Part shown: positions 36,106 to 43,776 of the stretch, one piece after another | Numbering within the stretch: the stretch's first letter is position 1 | How the letters are laid out: the number at the start of each line of letters is the position of its first letter | DNA from: Oscillospiraceae bacterium | Lineage (GTDB): Bacteria > Bacillota > Clostridia > Saccharofermentanales > Saccharofermentanaceae | Assembly (NCBI GenBank): GCA_015069205.1 | Contig: SVIZ01000001.1 | Location: 289,057-353,056, forward strand | Length of the DNA: 64,000 bases | Direction: 5' to 3' | Translations under genes and position numbers: made by a program | The notes under the pieces: model-generated | What the model was told of the DNA's origin: nothing | Database searches by the model: none | Seen by the model: only the letters and a program-made list of their open reading frames with translations

Positions 36106-36363
36106 TACCTACTAAATCGCGAAAATGAAAAATAGTAGGTATGTTTTCGAGATGTTAGCGTGCGTGAAACCGAAGAACATACCTACTAAAATTCGAAAAC
36201 GCAAATTAGTAGGTATAGTTTTCGAGAATATAGAGTGATTTTGAGGCTCGCGATACCTACTAAATTTCAAATTTGCATTTTAGTAGGTACATTTGCCAGA
36301 AAGTCGAAGTCCTGAATCCTCTTTTTATACCTACTAAATCGCGAAAACCGTTTTTAGTAGGTA
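36106..36363. repeat. Class A subarray: four 36-nt TACCTACTAA/TTAGTAGGTA hairpins
   Basis: Hairpins lie at 36106-36141, 36180-36215, 36254-36289 and 36328-36363, each exactly 36 nt, separated by exactly 38 nt. Perfect arm lengths are 9, 10, 11 and 11 bp. Loops differ, though two share TCGCGAAAA. Spacers 1 and 2 share GTTTTCGAGA near their start. Confidence 0.92.
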
Positions 36364-36365
36364 CT

Positions 36366-36625
36366 TACCCACTAAACTCCGATTTTTATAAAGTTAGTGG
36401 GTAATTTTCCAAAGCCGAAACTTAATTCACAAGATCATTTACCCACTAAACATCGAATATCTGCGAGTTAGTGGGTAAATTTTCGAAGTTATAACGCGAT
36501 TTAAATGATTCCTTACCCACTAACCTGTTACTTTTTGAAGTTTAGTGGGTATTCTCATCGAAAACATAAACGGAAAAGAAACTAAAATACCCACTAAATC
36601 GGGATTTTCCGTCGTTTAGTGGGTA
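36366..36625. repeat. Class B subarray: four 38-nt TACCCACTAA/TTAGTGGGTA hairpins
   Basis: Hairpins lie at 36366-36403, 36440-36477, 36514-36551 and 36588-36625, each exactly 38 nt, separated by exactly 36 nt. Arms are 10-11 bp and extend outward to 13 bp in the second (36437-36480). It begins 2 bases after class A ends. The last hairpin runs into the U-tract of the hpf terminator. Confidence 0.92.
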
Positions 36626-36651
36626 AAAAAGAGGCTGCCATAAAGGCAGCC
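36625..36651 (-). terminator. Rho-independent terminator of hpf
   Basis: GGCTGCC (36633-36639) pairs with GGCAGCC (36645-36651) around a 5-base loop. On the minus strand it is followed by TCTTTTTT, whose end abuts hairpin 8 of the array. Confidence 0.88.
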
Positions 36652-36680
36652 CCCGGATATATTTTTAACTTGATCAGATA

Positions 36681-37223
36681 TCAGTATTCAGGTTCGAGTA
36701 ATCCGTAACCTCCGTCATATCTCTTGTAAACAACACATACTGAATTTGTATCACTGTCGAGATATACGAAGAAATCGTGTCCGAGCATCTCAAGCTGAAG
36801 GATAGCATCTTCGGATGTCATGGGTCTTAAAGCGAACTGCTTGCGCTTTGTGATCTTATCATCCTTCTCGTCAACGAAGTCGAAATCTGCTCCGCCGTCA
36901 TCCTCGAGATAATTAACAATTCCCGGGAAGTCCTTCTTTCTCTTAAGGAACTTGGTCTTCTGTCTTCTGATCTGAGATTCAAGCTTATCGACTGTTCTGT
37001 CAACTGCTGTAAGGATATCCTCATCGCTTGCCTCAGCCCTTAAGATCTTGCCGTCGAATTTCATTGTGATCTCAACGATCATCTCGGGACCTTCAGGTCT
37101 GATACGGACATTGAGTGAACCTTCATCGCCGAAGTACTTGTCGAACTTAGACATCTTGGCGGCGATCTTCTCTTCAAGTCTTGTACCGATGCGAATTCCG
37201 TTGCCCTGTGTAGTGATCTTCAT
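36681..37223 (-). CDS. hpf: Long-form ribosome hibernation promoting factor HPF
   Basis: The 180-residue protein has the N-terminal S30AE/RaiA domain (about 1-100, starting MKITTQGNGIRIG) and the C-terminal dimerisation domain (about 125-178, KRKQFALRPMTSEDAILQLEML in pieces). Long HPF pairs ribosomes into 100S dimers in slow growth. The gene has its own promoter region and terminator, so it is monocistronic. Shine-Dalgarno AAGGGAG precedes the ATG. The hairpin array lies directly beyond its terminator. Confidence 0.97.
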   Translation of the reverse strand: MKITTQGNGIRIGTRLEEKIAAKMSKFDKYFGDEGSLNVRIRPEGPEMIVEITMKFDGKILRAEASDEDILTAVDRTVDKLESQIRRQKTKFLKRKKDFPGIVNYLEDDGGADFDFVDEKDDKITKRKQFALRPMTSEDAILQLEMLGHDFFVYLDSDTNSVCVVYKRYDGGYGLLEPEY

Positions 37224-37275
37224 AAAATCACTCCCTTCCGTTTTGAAGTTTCAAAAGGCTTTGACCTTTGATTAA

Positions 37276-37281
37276 ATTATA
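37276..37281 (-). promoter_or_regulatory. Candidate -10 of hpf
   Basis: TATAAT on the minus strand lies about 53 bases before the hpf start. No consensus -35 is present at 17-18 bases, so an activator or an alternative sigma factor may be involved. Confidence 0.4.
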
Positions 37282-37323
37282 AACGATTGAGGGAGCGAAT
37301 TAAGTTAAATTTGTATTAATTCA

Positions 37324-37836
37324 TCAGTCTTCGTGCTCAGACCAGATGTTTGCGCCGCCGCGGTCAAGAGCAACAAGGCCGGTACGGCACATCTCGATGA
37401 TGTCGAACTTCTTCATATACTCGATGAATGCATCGATCTTCTGGCTGTCACCTGTGGCTTCGATGCTGATCGCTTCATCTGTGAAGTCGATGATCTTCGT
37501 GCGGAAAATATTTGTCGCTTCAACGATGTCAGCATGCTGCTGTTCGGTGTTCCTGACCTTTATGAGAAGAAGTTCTCTCTTGATACATTCTTCTGCAGAA
37601 AGAACGATGACTTTTTTAACGTTGTAGAGTTTACGGAGCTGGGACACAACCTGATCCTTCTCGTTCTTCTCTGCACTTAAAGTGATAGTGATACGGGAAT
37701 ACTCAGGAGATTCCGTCTCACCTACCGTGAGGGAATCGATGTTATATCCGCGTCTTGTGAACATGGCGGTAACACGTGAGAGGACACCATACTGGTTATC
37801 AACGTAGATCGCAATGATTATCTTATTTTTCTGCAT
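37324..37836 (-). CDS. ilvN: Acetolactate synthase small (regulatory) subunit IlvN/IlvH
   Basis: The 170-residue protein has an N-terminal ACT domain (about 4-78, IIAIYVDNQYGVLSRVTAMFTRRGYNI in pieces) that binds branched-chain amino acids for feedback inhibition. A second ACT-like region (about 82-160) follows. It overlaps the large-subunit gene by 14 bases, which favours stoichiometric synthesis. Confidence 0.95.
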   Translation of the reverse strand: MQKNKIIIAIYVDNQYGVLSRVTAMFTRRGYNIDSLTVGETESPEYSRITITLSAEKNEKDQVVSQLRKLYNVKKVIVLSAEECIKRELLLIKVRNTEQQHADIVEATNIFRTKIIDFTDEAISIEATGDSQKIDAFIEYMKKFDIIEMCRTGLVALDRGGANIWSEHED

Positions 37837-39505
37837 CGCTGATATCCTCCCTCCTCAAGATGAGATTGTTGAATGTTCCGCCCGGTTTTAACATCGGAAG
37901 AACAACGCTGTCGGTCTTTATCGTAAGATCGATCACAGCAGGTCCTTTTACCTTATACGCTTTCTTAAAAGCTTCTTCAAAAGACTCTTTGTCGGTTGCT
38001 TTAAAACCCTTGGCACCAAAAGCCTGTGCGAGCTTAACGAAGTCTGTCTTACGGTCAAGCGTGGTATTTGAATATCTTCCGTCGAAGAATATCTTCTGCC
38101 ACTGTCTTACCATTCCCAGTGCATGGTTGTTAAAGATAACTATCGTTACGGGAACATTGTATGTAACCGCAGTTGCAAGTTCATTAAGACACATGCCGAA
38201 GCTTCCGTCACCTGTGATAAGAACGCTTCTCTTACCTGTTCCCATATAGCTTCCGATGGCAGCGCCAAGACCGAATCCCATGGTTCCCAGACCGCCCGAT
38301 GTGATCCATGTGCGCTTGTTTCTGAACTTGAAGAACTGTGCTGTCCAGCACTGATGCTGACCTACGTCAGTAACGATCCTTGTGTCGGGTTTTACGATAT
38401 CGGAAATGATGTTGATCGTATCACGCGGCAGGAAAGGAAGTCCTTCGTATGCATCTGCCTCTCTCTGCTTGAGCTGCTCAACTTTCTTGATCCATTCCGT
38501 ATTCTTGCGCTGGGGAACTGCATGTGTAAGATGCTTTACAAAATCTTTTATGTCACAGCAGACACCGAGATCAACAGGAATATTCTTGCCGATTTCGGCA
38601 CGGTCACAGTCAACGTGGATCTTTGTAGCGGAGAGAGAAAACTTCTCCGTTTTTCCCGTTGCCCTGTCCGAAAATCTAACGCCCAGAGCGAGTATCAAAT
38701 CTGCTTTTGCAAGCGCAACAGAGGATGCATAACGTCCGTGCATTCCCTGCATTCCCAAAAATCTCGGAGAGTCGGAAGGTATCTCAGAAAGTCCCATCAT
38801 GGAACATCCGATTACGGCATCGAGTTTGTCGGCAAGTTTGATTATGTCTTCGCCGAGTTCTGTTCTTACGGCACCGCCGCCGAAATAGATATAAGGTCTT
38901 TTGGATTCCTTGATAAGCTGTACTGCTTTATCAATATCTTCTGTGTTACATCCGGGAAGGACTTCAGGTTTCTCGACAGGCTTTTTCTTGTAATCGAAAA
39001 CAGCCTCCTGGACATCTTTAGGAATATCGATCAGGACCGGACCTGGTCTTCCGGACTGTGCTATCTCAAAAGCTTTTCTCACAACATCTGCGAGCTTGGA
39101 AATCTTGTGTACGAAGAAGTTGTGTTTTGTGATGGGAAGAGTAATGCCGGTGATATCGATCTCCTGGAACGAGTCTCTTCCGATCATGGAATTGCTTACG
39201 TTGCCCGTAATGGCAACAAGCGGGATCGAATCAAGATAGGCCGTGGCGATTCCTGTGACAAGGTTGGTTGCACCGGGACCGGAAGTCGCAATAACGACTC
39301 CGGTCTTTCCGGTGGATCTTGCATAACCATCTGCTGCGTGAACAGCACCTTCTTCGTGAGCGGTCAGGATGTGCTTGATCTTATCCTGCTTGTCGTAGAG
39401 TTTGTCATAGATATCAACGACCATTCCGCCCGGAAAACCGAACACCGTATCAACACCTTGTTCTAACAAGGTCTCGACAAGTATCTGTGCCCCGGTCATC
39501 TTCAT
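37823..39505 (-). CDS. ilvB: Acetolactate synthase large (catalytic) subunit
   Basis: The 560-residue ThDP enzyme condenses pyruvate to acetolactate, or pyruvate with 2-oxobutyrate, for valine, leucine and isoleucine synthesis. FGFPGG (22-27), HEEGAVHAADGYAR with the ThDP-activating Glu at 51, and GDGSFGMCLNELAT (ThDP/Mg motif) are present. AGAGGA precedes the ATG. Only 27 bases separate it from the upstream protease gene, so there is no room for a T-box leader. Confidence 0.96.
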   Translation of the reverse strand: MKMTGAQILVETLLEQGVDTVFGFPGGMVVDIYDKLYDKQDKIKHILTAHEEGAVHAADGYARSTGKTGVVIATSGPGATNLVTGIATAYLDSIPLVAITGNVSNSMIGRDSFQEIDITGITLPITKHNFFVHKISKLADVVRKAFEIAQSGRPGPVLIDIPKDVQEAVFDYKKKPVEKPEVLPGCNTEDIDKAVQLIKESKRPYIYFGGGAVRTELGEDIIKLADKLDAVIGCSMMGLSEIPSDSPRFLGMQGMHGRYASSVALAKADLILALGVRFSDRATGKTEKFSLSATKIHVDCDRAEIGKNIPVDLGVCCDIKDFVKHLTHAVPQRKNTEWIKKVEQLKQREADAYEGLPFLPRDTINIISDIVKPDTRIVTDVGQHQCWTAQFFKFRNKRTWITSGGLGTMGFGLGAAIGSYMGTGKRSVLITGDGSFGMCLNELATAVTYNVPVTIVIFNNHALGMVRQWQKIFFDGRYSNTTLDRKTDFVKLAQAFGAKGFKATDKESFEEAFKKAYKVKGPAVIDLTIKTDSVVLPMLKPGGTFNNLILRREDISDAEK

Positions 39506-39532
39506 TCTTTAAATCCTCTTATTCAATCAATC

Positions 39533-42500
39533 TCATTCAACCTGGCAGACAGAAATAATAGTTCTGTTGTTTGCGCCCTTTAAGTTAACGGTGATAATGT
39601 AATATCCCGGCTGTACGCCGCCTGTATAGTCGAAGTGATATGCGTATCCTTCACCTTCTTCGACACATGTAGCAACACCGCTATATACATCTGCCTGAAG
39701 CTCCCTGTCAGAGAACATGGTGTCAGGGCTGTAGTAGAACTCAAATTCGAATTCTTCATCAGAGTATTCTGAAGTGTACGCTACAAGTGAGATCGTTGAA
39801 GTACCGGAAGGATAGATGCAGTCATCGGAGAATGTTCCGTCTTCAAATACCCATTCAATGTCGTCTGCTGCACCAACGGCGTTGCTTGAATCGTAAGTGA
39901 CGACGAAACCGAGCATTGTTGTTGCATCAAGTGTACCCTCATCGTAGTTGCCGCCGTTTGAATAGCCGTTATCGCCTCTTTCAACGTTGATCTCGTAAGC
40001 AGGCTTACCGGGTCTTAACGGGAGATAATAATCATTGTTGTATACATCGTAAAGATCGAATGCGATGTAGCACTCAACGTCATCGTAATTAACTGTTGAA
40101 TAGTTGTAAAGCTCGAGAGCCTTCTCGTATGAAACAGCATCACCGAGTTCAGAGTATTCCATAGTCTGGGTATTGCCGTCATAGTATTCCTTGACGAATA
40201 TGATCTGATCATTTTCGGTGAACTGGCTACCCTGATTTACATCATAAGTATCGTTAATGATATCAGCATTATAATAGCCGATGATCGTACCATCCTTATC
40301 ATCAGAGCTGAAAGCGATTACGACATATGATGTCTGACCGTTTACAAGGGCCTCGGCACCGATGTACTTGTACCACTTACCGTCATCAGCAACCTCGTAC
40401 TTAAGGCACTCGCAGGTTACGAATCCGAAATTCTTGAAGTAAACCCAGTTGATAGGGTTTTCGAGAATGATGTATCCGTTGCTGTCAACAGTGTACTGGT
40501 CATCTGTACCGAAATAGTAGATTTTGTCCTGTTCATCAGGATCAATGATAGCAAGTGTTACCTTGACTTCACGGATGATCTTCCAGTCTTCTTCTGTAAG
40601 CGTGATAGCTTCATATTCACCCATGTCAACAACAAGGCTGGAGATATCATATACGTTACCGGATTCGATGGAGTTAGCATCTGCAGGCTGGACATACCAG
40701 TCACCTGCATAGTTTGTAGCCTGAAGGATATAGAGTTCCTTACTTACGAACTTGTCATAGAACTGGATCGTTGTGTCACTGTAACCCAATGTAACGAATG
40801 TAAGTCTTGCTTCATCGTAGTACTGGGGATAGAGGTAAGGTGAATATGTTGTCATACCGTGAGCATATGTGTAAGAGTTGTTGCTCTCGGTGAAAACACA
40901 GTTACCTACTTCGTTTACGAGCTTGCTTGCAGCTCTCTCAATGTTAGCATCACCACAGTTGATGTACTTGTTCGCAAGTGTTGTAAGGTCTACAGAGTCT
41001 GTTGATTCGAATGAACCGCAGTCATCTCTGAGCTGTACGAACTCAATGTAACCCTCTGTTGTGAATACTCTGGTGTCAAGGGCAGCAATGAAAGCTTCAT
41101 ATGCTTCAAATACTTCATTGATATTGTCAGTATCAATAGCAGACATGCATGTATCGATACCGAAGTATCCTGTGGTCTGCTGTGTTGTTTCTACGGTATC
41201 CATGTAGTCTCTTACGATGAACTCACCATAGTCCTTGGCTGTACCGTTGAAGTCAGGTCCGATGTAGTTAAGAAAGTTTGTATAGTTGATACCGATATCA
41301 TAGTAAGCACTTCCCCATGTAGGGCTCTCTGCTGCAATGATGTACTCAGTATAAGGATCAAGCGCCTTGGCAACTTCGAGAGATCCCATGAGACATGCAT
41401 TGAAGATGATCGACTCAAACTCGATATCGCAGTTACCGATAGCCTGAGCCATCTCGATCTCAGTAAGTGTACCGTCGTGAATTTCATCGTAACCGAATCC
41501 CAACGGAACTCCGCCGCCGTGATCCCACAATACGAGGATGTATTTCTCAGCCGGATAGTTCTCCTTTGAGAACTTAACGAAGTCTTCAAGAGTTTCAGGC
41601 TCAACCATGCTTACGTCACCTAGATCTGAAAGTTTCTCGATGTTACCGTTTGCGATGGAGAAACGCTGCGTAATGCCGTCTGTCATATAATTGTTTCTGA
41701 AGTCAGTACAGCCGCCAACCTGAAGTACGAGGTTGAGATCGGAATTAGGTGTAGCTGCCATCATTTCCTTAACATCAGCAGAGAGGCAGGAAGCAGTAGA
41801 CTCAAGGTCTGTTCCGATCGCATATACCATGATGGTTCTTTCGGCGAGTTCGGAAACAGGCTCTGTAACAGTAGTCTCTGTTTCATCTTCTGTTGTTCTC
41901 TTTGTACGCTCAGTTTCTTCCGTCTTATTGTTAATGAAAACTGCAACTGCGATTATCGCGCCGACGATAATTACAAGACCTGCTGCAGTAAGACCGATGA
42001 TGAGACCCAGAACACCCTTCTTCTTTTTCTTGGGTGCTTCAGTCGTAGCTGCAGGCTGTGCTGCGGGAGCAATCGGAGCTGCATCTCCAAAAGCAGACTG
42101 TACGGGAGCTGCACCAACAGGAGCTGGTGCAGGAGCCGGGGCAGGTGCTGCTGCAGGAACTGCTGCTTCAACAGGTGCCGGAGCAGGTGCCGGAGCGGGT
42201 GCTGCAGGAACTGCTGCTTCTACAGGAGCTGCCTCTACAACGGGTTCAACAACCGGTGCAGGTTCCGGGATGGGTTCCGGAATCGGTGCAGGTGCGGGTT
42301 CAACTGGAGCTGCAACGACTGGTTCGGACGTTACTTCTGCAACAGGAGTTACGGGAGTTACAGGAACTACCGGAGCCACAGGAGCAGATGCTGGTTCAAC
42401 AATGGGTGCGGGAATTCCCGGAGCAGAGCCGGCTGCAGGAGCTGACGTATACACCAGGTGTGTCAGATCATTTCCGCATCCGCCACAAAACTTTTCGGAG

Positions 42501-42535
42501 CCGTTAAGTTCTTTTCCACAATTCGGACAATGCAT
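39533..42535 (-). CDS. Zinc-ribbon, membrane-anchored clostripain-like (C11) protease
   Basis: The 1000-residue protein has four parts. A zinc ribbon (C3, C6, C17, C20) is followed by a Pro/Ala/Val-rich segment (about 30-165) and one membrane helix after KKKKK (about 174-202). A clostripain domain (about 232-560) carries the dyad H339 (WDHGGG) and C381 (NACLMG). The remaining 400 or so residues are rich in Asp, Tyr and Asn and may form beta domains. C11 peptidases cleave after Arg or Lys. With the ribbon inside, the protease would face outward, an unusual arrangement. It lies between a flavodiiron gene and ilvB, with no clear functional link. Confidence 0.88.
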   Translation of the reverse strand: MHCPNCGKELNGSEKFCGGCGNDLTHLVYTSAPAAGSAPGIPAPIVEPASAPVAPVVPVTPVTPVAEVTSEPVVAAPVEPAPAPIPEPIPEPAPVVEPVVEAAPVEAAVPAAPAPAPAPAPVEAAVPAAAPAPAPAPAPVGAAPVQSAFGDAAPIAPAAQPAATTEAPKKKKKGVLGLIIGLTAAGLVIIVGAIIAVAVFINNKTEETERTKRTTEDETETTVTEPVSELAERTIMVYAIGTDLESTASCLSADVKEMMAATPNSDLNLVLQVGGCTDFRNNYMTDGITQRFSIANGNIEKLSDLGDVSMVEPETLEDFVKFSKENYPAEKYILVLWDHGGGVPLGFGYDEIHDGTLTEIEMAQAIGNCDIEFESIIFNACLMGSLEVAKALDPYTEYIIAAESPTWGSAYYDIGINYTNFLNYIGPDFNGTAKDYGEFIVRDYMDTVETTQQTTGYFGIDTCMSAIDTDNINEVFEAYEAFIAALDTRVFTTEGYIEFVQLRDDCGSFESTDSVDLTTLANKYINCGDANIERAASKLVNEVGNCVFTESNNSYTYAHGMTTYSPYLYPQYYDEARLTFVTLGYSDTTIQFYDKFVSKELYILQATNYAGDWYVQPADANSIESGNVYDISSLVVDMGEYEAITLTEEDWKIIREVKVTLAIIDPDEQDKIYYFGTDDQYTVDSNGYIILENPINWVYFKNFGFVTCECLKYEVADDGKWYKYIGAEALVNGQTSYVVIAFSSDDKDGTIIGYYNADIINDTYDVNQGSQFTENDQIIFVKEYYDGNTQTMEYSELGDAVSYEKALELYNYSTVNYDDVECYIAFDLYDVYNNDYYLPLRPGKPAYEINVERGDNGYSNGGNYDEGTLDATTMLGFVVTYDSSNAVGAADDIEWVFEDGTFSDDCIYPSGTSTISLVAYTSEYSDEEFEFEFYYSPDTMFSDRELQADVYSGVATCVEEGEGYAYHFDYTGGVQPGYYIITVNLKGANNRTIISVCQVE

Positions 42536-42555
42536 TTGTTCACCTCTTTTTGTAT

Positions 42556-43764
42556 TTACTTATTCCTAATATCGTTATCAATGGCTTCGGCAAGCGCTTC
42601 GATGCCATGCCTCGTTGCATCATTGCCGGATGACTTGATTGTAACCGTTTCCCCGGTAATTTTGCAATTTTTGAGTCCTTCGAGTAGCGGAAGGATATTT
42701 TTCGCTGCGCTTGGAGCCCATGTACCATTCTCTATGACAGAGAACGACCTTGCGGTCAATCCGTGAGCAGCAAGCTCTCTTACCGCATGCTCGACCGGAG
42801 AATACACATTATTGTTATATGTAGGCGTTGCGATGACAATGTGACTGTATGTGAAAGCAGCGGCAATGATGTCAGAAATATCCGTAGCCGATGCGTCCAG
42901 GATAACAGAATCGATCCCCCTCTTATCAAGCTCTGTCATGAGGACTTCTGCTGCATTTGCAGTATGTCCGTAGATAGAACCAGTTAGAATAAATACGCCT
43001 TCAACTTCAGGAGTATAAGAACCCCATGTCTTGTAGCAGTTGATGATCTTATCGATGTCCTTGCGCCATACATAAGAATGTAGAGGACAGATCATCTTGA
43101 TATCAAGCTGTGAAGCCTTATTTATCGCCGCAACAGTCTGCATGCCGTACTTGCCGACGATGTTTGTGTAATAGCGGCGCGCTTCGCCAAGAAGATCTTT
43201 TTCAAAGTCCTTACCGTCTGCAAATATGGAACCGTTTATAGCGCCGTAACTTCCGAATGCATCAGCACTGAAAAGTATACCTTCTGTCTCATCGAAACTC
43301 AGCATGACCTCAGGCCAGTGGACCATAGGTGCGAATACGAATCTAAGCTTGTGATCGCCCAATGTCAGTTCATCACCGTCTTTTACGACAACGGCTCTTG
43401 CAGAGTAATCCTTCCCGGGGAAGAACTGCGAAATGAACTGAAGTGTCTTTGCGTTAACGATCACCTTAGCATCTGCATTCGCATCAAGAACTTCAGCAAG
43501 AGTTGCAGAGTGATCGGGTTCCATATGATGAACGACAACATAATCAAGAGTACGTCCCGCAAGACAATACTCCAGATTCTCGAAAAAGATATCAGCCGTC
43601 TCACTGCCGACCGTGTCAAATAAAACGGTAGCGCCGCAGTCGAGGAAATATGAATTGTAATTCATTCCGGAATTCAGCTTATATACATTTTCGAACTTCT
43701 GAATTTTGCGGTCGATCCCTCCGATCCACGTCAGATCATCAGTAAGTTTCCTGATGTTATACAT
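42556..43764 (-). CDS. A-type flavodiiron protein (FprA-like)
   Basis: The 402-residue protein has a metallo-beta-lactamase-like diiron domain with HxExDH (H80, E82, D84, H85) and later metal ligands in HWPEV and HSYVW. A flavodoxin domain follows, starting near residue 255 with GSIYGHTANAAEVL. Such enzymes reduce oxygen to water or nitric oxide to nitrous oxide and protect anaerobes. No rubredoxin domain is fused (class A). AAGGAGGAG precedes the ATG. This supports an anaerobic host. Confidence 0.94.
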   Translation of the reverse strand: MYNIRKLTDDLTWIGGIDRKIQKFENVYKLNSGMNYNSYFLDCGATVLFDTVGSETADIFFENLEYCLAGRTLDYVVVHHMEPDHSATLAEVLDANADAKVIVNAKTLQFISQFFPGKDYSARAVVVKDGDELTLGDHKLRFVFAPMVHWPEVMLSFDETEGILFSADAFGSYGAINGSIFADGKDFEKDLLGEARRYYTNIVGKYGMQTVAAINKASQLDIKMICPLHSYVWRKDIDKIINCYKTWGSYTPEVEGVFILTGSIYGHTANAAEVLMTELDKRGIDSVILDASATDISDIIAAAFTYSHIVIATPTYNNNVYSPVEHAVRELAAHGLTARSFSVIENGTWAPSAAKNILPLLEGLKNCKITGETVTIKSSGNDATRHGIEALAEAIDNDIRNK

Positions 43765-43776
43765 AGATTCTCCTCC

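Larger units (their letters stand above)
36106..36625. repeat. Array of eight hairpins in two sequence classes with 74-nt period
   Basis: This 520-base non-coding stretch fills the gap between the hpf terminator and the yunG promoter. It holds eight inverted repeats starting at 36106, 36180, 36254, 36328, 36366, 36440, 36514 and 36588. Spacing is exactly 74 within each set of four. Arms are 9-11 bp or longer; loops (14-18 bases) and spacers are not conserved. Hairpins 1-4 use CCTACTAA/TTAGTAGG; hairpins 5-8 use CCCACTAA/TTAGTGGG. No ORF of note, no cas gene and no mobile gene are nearby. I do not recognise the element. Candidate roles are a multi-site protein binding platform, a structured RNA, or a site-specific recombination or centromere-like locus. 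Confidence 0.9.

Noticed and set aside
36106..36625. CRISPR array
   Set aside because: Only the 9-11 bp arms are conserved, in inverted pairs. Full repeat units are not identical and no cas genes are nearby, so it does not fit CRISPR repeats and spacers.
37224..37323. raiA-motif RNA in front of hpf
   Set aside because: The gap is only 100 bases and shows no large structure. The hairpin array lies on the 3' side of hpf, beyond its terminator.
38123..39466. Plus-strand ORF of 447 codons opposite ilvB
   Set aside because: The minus frame encodes a complete acetolactate synthase; the opposite frame is a shadow created by codon bias and has no recognisable domain.
39506..39532. T-box leader for the ilvBN operon
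   Set aside because: Only 27 bases separate ilvB from the upstream gene, too short for a T-box.
41733..42569. Plus-strand ORF of 278 codons opposite the protease N-terminus
   Set aside because: It mirrors the Pro/Ala/Val-rich segment and gives Gly/Ala/Thr low complexity without independent support.
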